From Eubacterium sp. UBA3782 (GTDB lineage: Bacteria; Bacillota; Clostridia; Lachnospirales; Lachnospiraceae), in contig DFFG01000075.1 in assembly GCA_002368795.1 (NCBI GenBank), positions 121,833 to 166,605 of the forward strand: a DNA stretch of 44,773 nucleotides. Reading direction: 5' to 3'. Each line of letters begins with the position of its first letter. Position 1 is the first letter of the stretch. Below are positions 23,630-32,254 of the stretch, in pieces. Both the position numbers and the translations under genes were made by a program. The notes below the pieces were generated by a model, which was not told the DNA's origin, did not search any database, and saw only the letters and a list, made by a program, of their open reading frames with translations.

Positions 23630-25201
23630 GTGGCTATTTCAGTAAAAAGTATGGCAGTTTCCGGAGTGGATGCATTTATGGTAGAGATCGAGGCCTCAAC
23701 GATCCGGGGTCAGCAGCAGATGATATCTATCATAGGTCTTCCGGACCAGGCGGTTAAAGAGGCTGGAGAGAGGATACAGGCAGCAATTGGATCCTGCGGA
23801 TATGACATTCCGAAGGACAAGGTGATCATTAGTCTGGCTCCAGGAGACAGAAAGAAACGGGGGTCCCATTTTGATCTTGGTATGATCCTCGCGCTTCTTT
23901 ATCAGACTGATCAGATCGCTCCTAATGATCTGGTAAACTATGCATTTATCGGGGAGTTATCTCTGGATGGCCGCATCAGACCATGTAATGGTGTGCTGTC
24001 CATGGTTACGGAAGCGCAAAGATACGGCGTAAAGGCAGTTGTCCTGCCTTATGAAAACATGCAGGAGGCTGCTTCTGTTTCCGGGATCCAGGTGTTCCCG
24101 GTCAAATCCTTATCCGATGCGATACGCTTCCTGGAAGGCAAGCTGGATCTTTCCGTCCTGTATGAGCAAGAGGATGCCAAAGCGAATGGAGATGTAGATT
24201 CCTTTAATTCGGACTCATATGCAAGAGAACTCGATTTCTCAGATGTAAAAGGACAGGATGAATTGATCGAGGCGATCGTCCTGGGAGCAGCCGGAGGACA
24301 CAATATTCTTATGATTGGGGAACCCGGCTGTGGAAAAACGATGATCGCACAGCGGATTCCTACCATCCTTCCTCGGATGACGGAGAAGGAATCTTTGGAG
24401 GCAACAAAGATCCACAGTATCGCAGGATTGTTGGAATCCGGCAGTGGTCTTCTCACACAACGGCCTTTCAGGGCTCCTCACCATAACGTATCGTTGAATG
24501 CAATGATCGGCGGGGGAAGCTATGCACAGCCTGGCGAGGTTTCACTCGCACATAACGGCGTACTGTTCCTTGATGAGCTTGCGGAATTCTCCAGGAGCAC
24601 ACTTGATGCCCTGCGGCAGCCCATGGAGGATAAGCGTGTGACTATTTCCAGAGTAAACGGTACGCATTCCTATCCGGCGAACTTTATGTTCGTTGCGGCA
24701 ATGAATCCATGTCCCTGCGGATATTATCCCGGAAAGCGGTGTCGCTGTACCGATTATGAGATCATTCACTATCGAGGAAAGATTTCCGGACCGATTCTGG
24801 AACGCATCGATATTCAGAAAAGCGTTGCGCACGTTGACTATTTTGACCTTAATTATAAGAAGCATGGAAGATCCTCTGCGGACCTGAGAAAACGTGTGGA
24901 AAAGGCAAGGAGAGTTCAGCAGAAGCGGTTTATCAATGAGAAGGATATAAGCTGCAATGCGCAGATGACAACAGCAATGATCCAGAAATACTGCAAACTG
25001 GATGACGAATGTACGCAGATACTGAAAAAGGCAAGTGAAAAATATGGATACAGCGCAAGGGTGATACACAAGCTTCTTCGTATGGCAAGAACTTCTGCAG
25101 ATCTGGATGAAGCGGAAAACATCAGGAGAGAAGATGTCATACGAGTTCTTGGATGCAGAGATCTTGACGTCTCAAGCAGCCAGATGTATACGATTTCCTG
25201 A
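23630..25201 (+). CDS. comM: YifB/ComM-family Mg-chelatase-like AAA+ ATPase
   Basis: A 523-residue AAA+ protein. ComM in transformable bacteria is a hexameric helicase that extends branch migration of incoming single-stranded DNA. The N-terminal ChlI-like domain (FMVEIEASTIRG, IIGLPDQAVKEAGERIQAAI) is followed by the ATPase: Walker A GEPGCGKTM, Walker B GVLFLDELAEF and the AMNPCPCGY segment with the zinc-type CPCG..PGKRCRC. The C-terminal Mg-chelatase domain carries the RVIHKLLRMARTSADL motif. I favour GTG 23630, after GGAGG at 9 bases. ATG 23600, flush with the RAYT stop, would add 10 residues not typical of the family. It lies 20-70 bases before the DprA-like gene, a classic pairing. Confidence 0.9.
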   Translation: MAISVKSMAVSGVDAFMVEIEASTIRGQQQMISIIGLPDQAVKEAGERIQAAIGSCGYDIPKDKVIISLAPGDRKKRGSHFDLGMILALLYQTDQIAPNDLVNYAFIGELSLDGRIRPCNGVLSMVTEAQRYGVKAVVLPYENMQEAASVSGIQVFPVKSLSDAIRFLEGKLDLSVLYEQEDAKANGDVDSFNSDSYARELDFSDVKGQDELIEAIVLGAAGGHNILMIGEPGCGKTMIAQRIPTILPRMTEKESLEATKIHSIAGLLESGSGLLTQRPFRAPHHNVSLNAMIGGGSYAQPGEVSLAHNGVLFLDELAEFSRSTLDALRQPMEDKRVTISRVNGTHSYPANFMFVAAMNPCPCGYYPGKRCRCTDYEIIHYRGKISGPILERIDIQKSVAHVDYFDLNYKKHGRSSADLRKRVEKARRVQQKRFINEKDISCNAQMTTAMIQKYCKLDDECTQILKKASEKYGYSARVIHKLLRMARTSADLDEAENIRREDVIRVLGCRDLDVSSSQMYTIS

Positions 25202-25270
25202 AACAAACTGAAACTAGAGCGTATGTACAAGACCTACTCAGTACGACATTTAAGGAGAAACGCTAAAGGC

Positions 25271-26197
25271 ATGACAGAAAATTATGATAATGAGCAGCTG
25301 CTCTATTATATATGGATGACATCTATAAACGGGATCGGGCCAACAGCTCAGCACAAACTTCTCCGTGCGTTTGGAAGTCCGAAGGGGGTCTACCACGCGA
25401 GCGCATCGGAAATGGCAGAGGCTGGCATCAGTCCGCATAGGCAGGAGCTTATTCTTTCCTCTCATAATACGGAAGAGGCCGCACGAATCCTCGACAGGTG
25501 TTATGAATTGGGACTGTTCCTGCTGACTGACGAGGATGAAATCTATCCAAAAGATTTGAAAGAATACGAGGATCTGCCTGTTCTACTGTATGGAAGAGGA
25601 AGGTATGATTTATTCAAGGATGATGCGGATCTTGGAATAGACCCGATGCAAAAATGGAATCCCTTTGGACCTGACTATACACCAACTGAATTGGATTGGT
25701 GGGGGATGGACGATGTATTGGAAGGTAATAAAGAATACAGGACAGTTGGTGTAATCGGTGCAAGAAGGTGCACCAGAGAGGATAAAAACAAGTGCATCGC
25801 GCGAATTGAGCGTATCAGGAAAGACAGTTCCGATGCGGTCATTATCAGTGGCGGCGCAAAAGGAATTGACGGATATGCTCACACAGCAGCACTAAAAAAC
25901 GGACTTCGAACGATTGCATTTGTTGGCACAGGTCCGGATCTCTCGTATCCCCGTGAGCACAGCGAGCTCTATGATAAAATCACCGAATATGGAATGATTT
26001 TGTCGGAGTATCCACCGGGAACACCGGCAAGAGCATATCATTTTCCAAGAAGAAACAGACTGATCTCGGCATGGTCAACCGAAATATATGTGATCGGGGC
26101 GGGCCGCAACAGCGGGACGAATTCTACCATGAAATATTTTCGGCAATATCATGGGGAAGACGATAGCGAAATGGTAGAGATACGAAGAAAGCATTGA
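25271..26197 (+). CDS. dprA: DprA-like DNA-processing protein with insertion and shortened C-terminus
   Basis: DprA binds incoming single-stranded DNA and loads RecA. The N-terminal helical region (MTSINGIGPTAQHKLLRAFGS) and the Rossmann core are clear: TVGVIGARRCTRED, IISGGAKGIDGYAHTAAL, TIAFVGTGPDLSYPREH, GMILSEYPPGTPARAYHFPRRNRLISA and GAGRNSGTN. Two oddities stand out. An acidic insertion with several Trp and Pro (IDPMQKWNPFGPDYTPTELDWW) precedes the core. The protein also stops soon after NSGTN, lacking the usual last strands and winged helix. ATG 25271 matches the family N-terminus; ATG 25223 would add 16 residues but has no ribosome site. ComM is directly upstream. The 309-residue product may still bind DNA. 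Confidence 0.85.
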   Translation: MTENYDNEQLLYYIWMTSINGIGPTAQHKLLRAFGSPKGVYHASASEMAEAGISPHRQELILSSHNTEEAARILDRCYELGLFLLTDEDEIYPKDLKEYEDLPVLLYGRGRYDLFKDDADLGIDPMQKWNPFGPDYTPTELDWWGMDDVLEGNKEYRTVGVIGARRCTREDKNKCIARIERIRKDSSDAVIISGGAKGIDGYAHTAALKNGLRTIAFVGTGPDLSYPREHSELYDKITEYGMILSEYPPGTPARAYHFPRRNRLISAWSTEIYVIGAGRNSGTNSTMKYFRQYHGEDDSEMVEIRRKH

Positions 26198-26235
26198 ATT
26201 TTACGAAGAAAGGGGATCCAGAACAATATACCCGT

Positions 26236-26264
26236 TTGACATATACACGCACAAAAGGTATAAT
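26236..26264 (+). promoter_or_regulatory. Consensus sigma-A promoter of the HigBA pair
   Basis: TTGACA (26236-26241) and TATAAT (26259-26264) match consensus exactly with a 17-base spacer. The expected start of transcription, about 26271, is almost at the toxin start codon (26273), so the toxin message would be nearly leaderless. Confidence 0.8.
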
Positions 26265-26272
26265 GCAATCAA

Positions 26273-26557
26273 ATGATAAAGAGTTTTGCTGACAAGGAAA
26301 CGGAGAAAGTCTTCCATCAGTATTTCTCCAGAAAACTCCCGCAAAACATTCAACGAGTGGCATTACGAAAATTGATCATGATTGACAGGGCTGGATGTTT
26401 GGAGGATCTGAAAGTTCCACCTGCAAATCATCTGGAATCCTTGCAGGGAAACCGTGAGGGACAATATAGCATTCGCATCAATAACCAGTATCGTATTTGC
26501 TTTTCAGTAGAAGGCAAAAATAGCTTTCACTCGGTTGAAATCGTTGATTATCATTGA
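26273..26557 (+). CDS. higB: HigB-type toxin (RelE/ParE superfamily mRNA interferase)
   Basis: A 94-residue protein of the HigB 'killer' family, whose members cut mRNA on the ribosome. MIKSFADKETEKVFHQYFSRKLP, then ALRKLIMIDRAGCLEDLKVPPANHLESLQGNREGQYSIRINNQYRICF, is the family pattern. Arg/Tyr residues in the QYSIRINNQYRI strand are likely part of the active site. There is no ribosome site. The promoter at 26236 ends 8 bases before ATG. The antitoxin gene follows after 38 bases with a strong AGGAGG, giving higher antitoxin translation. Toxin-first order is the rule for higBA. Confidence 0.9.
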   Translation: MIKSFADKETEKVFHQYFSRKLPQNIQRVALRKLIMIDRAGCLEDLKVPPANHLESLQGNREGQYSIRINNQYRICFSVEGKNSFHSVEIVDYH

Positions 26558-26595
26558 CTGAGCATGGCTTAGTATAGTGAGAGAGGAGGCATATG

Positions 26596-26898
26596 ATGGC
26601 TGACTATATTTCTACACCAACAATGAGCGAAATCCTCAGGGAAGAGTTTATGGAGCCCATGAATCTGTCGGCTTATAAACTGGCTAAGGAAATACATGTT
26701 CCTGTTTCCAGGATTCAAGCGATTTTGAATAATGAAAGAAGAATTACAGCTGACACATCACTGCGTCTGGCGAAGTTCTTTGGTGTGTCCGATCGCTATT
26801 TCCTTGATATTCAGACTGATATTGACATCCGCAACATGAAGATGCGCATAGACAACGAAATAGCGGAAATTAAACCTTTTCAAGAAGCCATGGTATAA
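26596..26898 (+). CDS. higA: HigA-type antitoxin (XRE DNA-binding)
   Basis: A 100-residue HigA-family antitoxin that should neutralise HigB and repress the operon. The helix-turn-helix spans about residues 24-65 (NLSAYKLAKEIHVPVSRIQAILNNERRITADTSLRLAKFFG), and SDRYFLDIQTDIDIRNMK follows in family order. ATG 26596 lies 6 bases after AGGAGG; ATG 26593, three bases upstream, is too close to it. A terminator hairpin follows 21 bases after the stop, so the operon is higB-higA only. Confidence 0.92.
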   Translation: MADYISTPTMSEILREEFMEPMNLSAYKLAKEIHVPVSRIQAILNNERRITADTSLRLAKFFGVSDRYFLDIQTDIDIRNMKMRIDNEIAEIKPFQEAMV

Positions 26899-26919
26899 AC
26901 AAAACTATTCTCATCACAG

Positions 26920-26945
26920 AACACCTTGGAGAAATCCAGGGTGTT
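26920..26945 (+). terminator. Intrinsic terminator of higBA
   Basis: AACACCTTGG and CCAGGGTGTT form a 10-position stem (one G-T pair) around AGAAAT, followed by ATTTATT. A second AACACCT...AGGTGTT pair with a long loop, ending in TTTTTTG, lies at about 26993-27033 and may terminate the read-through. Confidence 0.7.
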
Positions 26946-27061
26946 ATTTATTCCTTGTCCAATTATATTTTAAAAGACATTTTAAGTTATCAACACCTCA
27001 AACATGAAATGCACAAACCGTTTAAAGGTGTTTTTTGTTTTTTGACAAGGTGGGTAAGGAA

Positions 27062-27355
27062 ATGTTGAATTATGATGATAAAGGCTATGTGATTCGTGAG
27101 GTGGATTCTATTTCCGGTGAAGTGTTATACAGAGGAGCCCATGGGATTCTTTCTTACGAGAAAGATGCGTTGCATCCTGGTGATACGTATACTTTTTCAG
27201 GAGCAAAGCGGGCGCTTAAAAATCTGCAGAGAATACATCAGGACGGAGAGTTTTTTTCCATGGAAAAGCTCAGCTGTTATTATATCAATTTTATGATATT
27301 CCAATCTGGGTATTGTCTATGTGGAGATGCAGATACACGGCTACATATATGGTGA
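27062..27355 (+). pseudogene. Truncated paralogue of the 16858 hypothetical gene
   Basis: The first roughly 75 residues (YDDKGYVIREVDSISGEVLYRG to KLSCYY) match the protein at 16858-17268 closely. After KLSCYY the sequence changes to an unrelated tail (INFMIFQSGYCLCGDADTRLHIW) and stops, so the last 45 residues of the family are missing. ATG 27062 follows GGTAAGGA. The function of either copy is unknown. The two copies lie at opposite ends of the accessory island. Confidence 0.65.
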
Positions 27356-27480
27356 TACGATGGAGGAGATTATGCTGTAATCTCTAGTAGTAAATATGGA
27401 TCAACAATTTTATAAAAGTGACTTTAAATCATAACTATGGGCAAAACTGAGTCGTGTGCCTCACGGAGCACGATTAATAT

Positions 27481-27505
27481 AGCGGCGGGCTTTTGGCCTG
27501 CCGCT
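27481..27505. terminator. GC-rich hairpin
   Basis: AGCGGCGGGC and GCCTGCCGCT form a 10-position stem (one G-T pair) around TTTTG. No U-run follows immediately on either strand. It lies downstream of the flavin-reductase fragment on the minus strand and may have been that gene's terminator. Confidence 0.4.
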
Positions 27506-27543
27506 GTATCTGTTATACAGTATTTTTGCTTTCCTTCTGCTGA

Positions 27544-27738
27544 TCAGATCTGATAGCCGGCGAAGTTGCCTTCACGGACGGCATCGATGATCTTTCTCGG
27601 ACGGATCGCGTCGCCAATGATCTGAACCTTGTAACCCTTTGCTTTCAGTGCGTCGATCAGTGCACCGCCGAAGGGCTTCTGGCCGGTCGCGAGAACTGCG
27701 GTATCGCAGCTGATCGTCTCGGTGCAAACGTCAAGCAC
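27544..27738 (-). pseudogene. C-terminal fragment of an FAD-dependent oxidoreductase
   Basis: The last roughly 64 residues of a flavoprotein of the NADH:flavin oxidoreductase / enoate reductase type are visible. SCDTAVLATGQKPFGGALIDAL and YKVQIIGDAIRPRKIIDAVREGNFAGYQI are the usual NAD(P)-binding end, including the IGDA(I/V)..RKIIDA..G motif. The preceding several hundred residues are absent; the frame runs back into sequence adjoining the large secreted-protein gene. It is a remnant without a start. Confidence 0.75.
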
Positions 27739-27760
27739 TTTTTTACATCGTGGGTAGGAA

Positions 27761-30700
27761 CTATTTGACGACGACAGTTACGGTAACACTCTTGCTGCCA
27801 GATTTATAGTTTGTGTTTCCGGCCGCAGTTACCTTGATGACGATCTTGTAGGTTCCCTTCGCAGTTCCCTTTTTGACAGTGATCGCACCTGTGGACTTAT
27901 TTACGGTCAAAGCGGCTGCTCCTTTGGATTTCACGTAGGTGACCTTGCCCTGGGCTTTGCTGACGGTGACCGCTCCGGTTATGGCCTGGGCGGCACTCTT
28001 AACTTTGGTGTAAAGCACCGTCTTTTTGACTGCATTGACTGTCATGGGCTGGGCGCCCTTGGTCACCTTGATGGTGATGGTCTTCGTTGCTTTGCCATAA
28101 AGGCCGGAGGCTGCAGCTGTCACTGTGATCTTCACGGTTCCGACACTCTTTGCCGTGATCTTTCCTGCGGAGGAAACGGCTGCGATCTTTGTATTTGCAG
28201 ACTTATAGGTCAACTTGCCTATATTGCCCGTGACTGTGATCGTGGTCGTCTTGCCCACGGCTATCGATGACGCTTTTGCCTTTGCGGTAATCTCCTGGGG
28301 AAGAAGCTTCGGGATGACGGTTTCTTCCAGACTGATCTCCTCATTGCCCTCGGCATCCGCAAAGAGTTTGCCGCAGTCGATGCAGCGGTAGTATTCGATA
28401 TTTCCTTCTGCAGTCAGGGTCGCCGCTTTGGCAGCGATCTTTTCCAGTGTATGTCCCTTGGCCGGGATCTCTTCCCAGCGCATCTCGAAACATTTCGGAC
28501 AGATCTTGACCAGTATTCCGGGTTCTTCACAGGTCGCTTCCTGCCAGACTCCGGTTGCCCAGAAATGGCTGCCGCAGCTCTCGTTGAGCTCAGCCCAGCA
28601 CCAGGCATCCCGGATATCCTCACCCTGGTAGAGCAGCCTGGCGTGAACGTTGACGCCGCCGAGCCTTCTCCTTGCGATTTCACTGCCAAAAAGTGTGATG
28701 TTGTTCCCGTCGATCTGGTAGATGCCGCTTTCCTCATCAAAGAGCTCGACCCAGTGGTGAGAATCTGTCTCTTCATTATATTCCTGGACACCGATCTCAT
28801 AGACGATCTGGCAGTCTAGGGCTCCCAGCTGACGGGTATCCAGAGTAATGGTCGTCTGGGAATCGTCGTAGACGTTTACCTGGTCCCGTTCGAACCAGAT
28901 ATTGTAATCCTTGTTGTCCAGGTAATAATCCCAGCCTTCATTGTGCCTGCCGCCGTATTCATCCTCCCAGACAGCCTCCAGATGAATGTTGGTTCCCCAG
29001 TTTTCAAGGCGCTCAATGGTAAAGAGGCAGCGGGTACCCAGGGAAGCATCTGAATCCTGATAATTGCCCTGGTCATCGTTATTCCCCACAGTCTGGCCGT
29101 TGGCATCCGTGATCCGCACGCAGCCGGGGTCATAATACCAGTAATAGTGGACATTCTCCATCAGTCTGAATCCGTCAGCACTGTCATCAGGATAGTGGCG
29201 CACCTCCCAGGTCTCGGTAACAGATCCGCCCATATCCAGATCCAGACCCGCAAGTGTGGGAATGATCTGTATATAAACGGAAGCCATGACCAGATTACAT
29301 TCAGAAAACGCACGTACGATGGGCTCTCCGGTCTCCTCATCTGTTCCGTCACAGATCGTGACCCGGACCCGGACATCCTGCCAGATTCCATCTTCTCCGT
29401 CATAGAGATCGCGGAATTTCATCTGTCTGTGCCAGGGCTCACCGGGAATCTCATTCAGGACCGCAAAATCTGCGCCGTTGTCCAGAAGCTCCCAGCGGTA
29501 AGTGATTCCATCCAGAGAATTATCATATTCGGATTCTCTGGAAGTGAGGGCATACAGGTCAAGGGAGCCGCCCGGCAGGGCACGGCTGACGCCGTCTCCT
29601 GTTACCAGCATGACGTTATAGACATCTCTGCCTACAGAGATGGTAAATTCATAGCTGTCTGTTCCTCCGCCGAGGTCTTGCGGCAGCTGATAGGTTACCC
29701 GGAGTGAAGCTTCGCCGTAGTTGTCTACCCGGTAATACCACCAGTAATCATCGGGATCGTTTTCATTCTGGTCCCGATGGAAATCGGTGATCACCGGCCC
29801 GGCCTGTCCATCCAGGGGCTCGTCCCGTATGATCTCAACATTGATCACGGTATATTCAAAATCGCGGCCGTCGGGGAAAAGAGCATTTTCTACATATATG
29901 TTTCTGCGGCAGTCTACGGTGCCGTCCCATCCCCGGAGCATGGAGCGGTCCCACTCCCGGTCGAGGTCCATGCGGGACTCCCGAAGCTCTGCCCGGCAGT
30001 CCGTATAATCGCTGACCAGGCTCCAGTCCTGTTCCCCTTCTCCGGTCTGGATCCAGATTCCGGCGTAGAAATTGACCTGATCTACTCCCGTCTCGAAAAT
30101 CCGGCTGCCATAGAGGGTGATCGTGCCGGTTTCCCAGTCAAAATCATATTCCTCGCCAGGAGTAAAGAGGGTATCCCAGCGGCCTTCGCCCCTCCTGCCA
30201 ACATTCAGTTCAATATTATAATCCTGTCCTGCCGCAAGCTCCTCCAGACCTTCCGTAATCAGACGGAACTCCAGAGTGCTGTCCCGGTACAGCAGGTTAT
30301 TCCCCTGATCATCGATCCAGATGCGGTACTCGCAGCGATTCAGATAAAAATCTCTGTAGGCAGCTCTTTCTTCACCGTTTTCCGTCCAGACGGCCTCCAG
30401 ATGAAGATTCGTATCCCATTCACGCAGGCGATGAATGGTAAAATCACAGCTGCCGGAATCAGAAGATGCAGGTGTAAGCTCCGCACCCTCCGGACTGACC
30501 CTGCTTCCGTCAGGAGCAAATATTTCTACGGCATTCGGGTCATAAAACCATCGGAATCCCACATCTGCGATGGTTTCATAGCCGGCCGGCGTATCTGCCG
30601 GATAGCTTCTTAGTTCTGCAGGGACCTGTGCTGTCCCGCCAACGGGAAGATTTCCGTCGATCCTGGTGGGATAGAGCTCTTTATACTCATCGCGAAGCCA

Positions 30701-31858
30701 CATGATCCAGCCGGACTGGCCAACCTCATTGCCATTCTCATCCAGAAGGAATACCTGGATATATACCTCGACCTCATCTCTGCCTTCAGGAAGGCTGCCG
30801 AAGATTACCTGCACTCTGGAGGGGTCGTCCTCAACAGGGGTGTTGAGGGCTTCAATTCCTTCTTCCCCGGAGTTGATCTCCCAGCGATAGCCAAGGCCGG
30901 AAAGATCACCGTCCCGTTCCGGGTCAGATGAGAAGTGCTGGGCATAGGCCTTCAGTACAGGCGCGTCGCCGGGAAGATGATAGTCCTGACCGGTTTCCGA
31001 ATCGACAGTGAGGGTATAGGCATCCTCGCCAACAGATATGAAGAAATAGTAGGACCAGGGACTGCCGTCCAGGCGCTCAGCCTGTACTTCAAGTTCTACG
31101 GTGCCGCCTGACCTGGCGCGGATCACCCACCACCAGTCTTCACCGGAGGGGTCATTGTCCGCATACTCCCTGCGAAGCGTGATAATATTCTCCCAGCCTT
31201 CCGAAACCGGCACAATATCTGTGATATTGTAGGTGGTCTCTTCATCTTCGGCGGGCTGAACATAATACCGCCTTTCATAGGTCCGTTCCCATCCCGGCAG
31301 GGCGTTCCAGTTCCTGAACTGATAGTAGTAGTCCTCCCCCTGGGTGTCCCGGGAAGGGTTATCCTCCTCACCGGTATTTCCAGGTTCTTCCTCATCGGAG
31401 TCGGCCCCGGTTTCTTCAAGGGCCTTCGGCTCTTGGACAGATTCCGTCTCTGCAGTTACTTCGGTTTCATCCGGTCCTTCGGATTCGGCCGGAGTTTCCG
31501 TTCCGGCTTCATCCTGGGCTTCTGTTTCTGCTTCGGTCTCTGCAGTATCAGATCCCCCGGGGGCTGTTTCCTTAGCTTCATCCGTAACTGCGGCATCCGG
31601 CAGGGCTTCACTTGCAGAATCATCCGCCCCGGAATCCTGCAGCTCCAGAGCTGTTTCGAGACTTGCCGGTTCCTCCACAGCTTCCGGGAGCGTCATATGA
31701 AATGCTTCTTCATTTTGTAATTCCGTTGATGTCCCCGTTTCCGGGAGATAGACAATTTCTGTCTCTTCTGCAGCAAAGACTGCCGGAGAAACGAATGCGG
31801 TACTGCCTAATCCCAGCACAAGGGATAGAGCAATACTCAGTATTTTTTTCTTTACCAT
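27761..31858 (-). CDS. Large secreted protein with duplicated modules and C-terminal Ig-like (BIG2) domains
   Basis: A 1365-residue exported protein. The signal peptide is at 1-30 (VKKKILSIALSLVLGLGSTAF..VFA), followed at once by LPETG at 38-42, an unexpected place for that motif. A Glu/Ala/Thr-rich acidic region follows (about 45-165). Two related blocks of about 400 residues each follow (first about 230-650, second about 700-1130). Shared marks are YRWE.., a W/YYDP segment, E.W.TN[IL]HLEAVW, a Y.IW segment and ITLYGS/ITLFGS. A cysteine-pair module (CPKCFEMRW, YYRCIDCGKLFADAEGN) leads to a BIG2-like domain and a last Lys/Thr/Val-rich domain. There is no C-terminal sorting signal, so it is probably secreted or loosely wall-bound. 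AGGAGG precedes the ATG, and a promoter lies at 31924-31952. Ligand unknown. Confidence 0.88.
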   Translation of the reverse strand: MVKKKILSIALSLVLGLGSTAFVSPAVFAAEETEIVYLPETGTSTELQNEEAFHMTLPEAVEEPASLETALELQDSGADDSASEALPDAAVTDEAKETAPGGSDTAETEAETEAQDEAGTETPAESEGPDETEVTAETESVQEPKALEETGADSDEEEPGNTGEEDNPSRDTQGEDYYYQFRNWNALPGWERTYERRYYVQPAEDEETTYNITDIVPVSEGWENIITLRREYADNDPSGEDWWWVIRARSGGTVELEVQAERLDGSPWSYYFFISVGEDAYTLTVDSETGQDYHLPGDAPVLKAYAQHFSSDPERDGDLSGLGYRWEINSGEEGIEALNTPVEDDPSRVQVIFGSLPEGRDEVEVYIQVFLLDENGNEVGQSGWIMWLRDEYKELYPTRIDGNLPVGGTAQVPAELRSYPADTPAGYETIADVGFRWFYDPNAVEIFAPDGSRVSPEGAELTPASSDSGSCDFTIHRLREWDTNLHLEAVWTENGEERAAYRDFYLNRCEYRIWIDDQGNNLLYRDSTLEFRLITEGLEELAAGQDYNIELNVGRRGEGRWDTLFTPGEEYDFDWETGTITLYGSRIFETGVDQVNFYAGIWIQTGEGEQDWSLVSDYTDCRAELRESRMDLDREWDRSMLRGWDGTVDCRRNIYVENALFPDGRDFEYTVINVEIIRDEPLDGQAGPVITDFHRDQNENDPDDYWWYYRVDNYGEASLRVTYQLPQDLGGGTDSYEFTISVGRDVYNVMLVTGDGVSRALPGGSLDLYALTSRESEYDNSLDGITYRWELLDNGADFAVLNEIPGEPWHRQMKFRDLYDGEDGIWQDVRVRVTICDGTDEETGEPIVRAFSECNLVMASVYIQIIPTLAGLDLDMGGSVTETWEVRHYPDDSADGFRLMENVHYYWYYDPGCVRITDANGQTVGNNDDQGNYQDSDASLGTRCLFTIERLENWGTNIHLEAVWEDEYGGRHNEGWDYYLDNKDYNIWFERDQVNVYDDSQTTITLDTRQLGALDCQIVYEIGVQEYNEETDSHHWVELFDEESGIYQIDGNNITLFGSEIARRRLGGVNVHARLLYQGEDIRDAWCWAELNESCGSHFWATGVWQEATCEEPGILVKICPKCFEMRWEEIPAKGHTLEKIAAKAATLTAEGNIEYYRCIDCGKLFADAEGNEEISLEETVIPKLLPQEITAKAKASSIAVGKTTTITVTGNIGKLTYKSANTKIAAVSSAGKITAKSVGTVKITVTAAASGLYGKATKTITIKVTKGAQPMTVNAVKKTVLYTKVKSAAQAITGAVTVSKAQGKVTYVKSKGAAALTVNKSTGAITVKKGTAKGTYKIVIKVTAAGNTNYKSGSKSVTVTVVVK

Positions 31859-31923
31859 TTGCTTACCTCCTCTTTATCTGCCGTTGATTAAAATGCTGTC
31901 CCGTAAAGAAGTCTGTCATTTTG

Positions 31924-31952
31924 ACTATATTATAGGTGTATCGTCGTGTCAA
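31924..31952 (-). promoter_or_regulatory. Promoter of the large secreted-protein gene
   Basis: On the minus strand TTGACA (31952-31947) and TATAGT (31929-31924) are 17 bases apart, giving a leader of about 60 bases to ATG 31858 with AGGAGG near its end. Apart from this promoter, a hairpin at 32197 and a small open frame at 32255, I see nothing in 31859-32442. Confidence 0.65.
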
Positions 31953-32196
31953 TTTGGAAATGATGACAAAAAATACAGAAAACTTACAGGCGGAGCAAGT
32001 AATGTAAATAAAGTATCCAATCGAGATATCAGCCCCCCTGGAGAAACGTTCTCCGTGTCAGAGTTTCTTCATTATCAGTTATATCGAAAGGGAATACATT
32101 CGGAAATCCTGAACAGATTGCCGCTTTGTGTCGTTGACATAGGGAAGCTCCCAACTATCATAAAAGTATAGCGGCAGATACAGACCGAAATCGCAG

Positions 32197-32226
32197 CCGG
32201 GGCCTGCTCGTGAGAGCAGACCCCGG
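32197..32226. terminator. GC-rich hairpin with GTGA loop
   Basis: CCGGGGcCTGCTC and GAGCAGaCCCCGG pair with one internal mismatch around GTGA, followed on the plus strand by TTAATTTC. It resembles a weak terminator. It lies between the secreted-protein promoter region and the small open frame at 32255. Confidence 0.45.
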
Positions 32227-32254
32227 TTAATTTCAGAGAGAAGACAGGAAAGCA

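Noticed and set aside
27761..31858. LPETG as a working cell-wall anchor
   Set aside because: A sorting signal must be C-terminal with a hydrophobic stretch and basic tail; here it is N-terminal.
28428..31887. Several long plus-strand frames opposite the secreted protein
   Set aside because: They are antisense shadows of a biased coding sequence with a clear signal peptide and domain structure on the minus strand.
31884..32171. 95-residue plus-strand frame
   Set aside because: It covers the promoter of the secreted-protein gene, has no ribosome site and looks non-coding.
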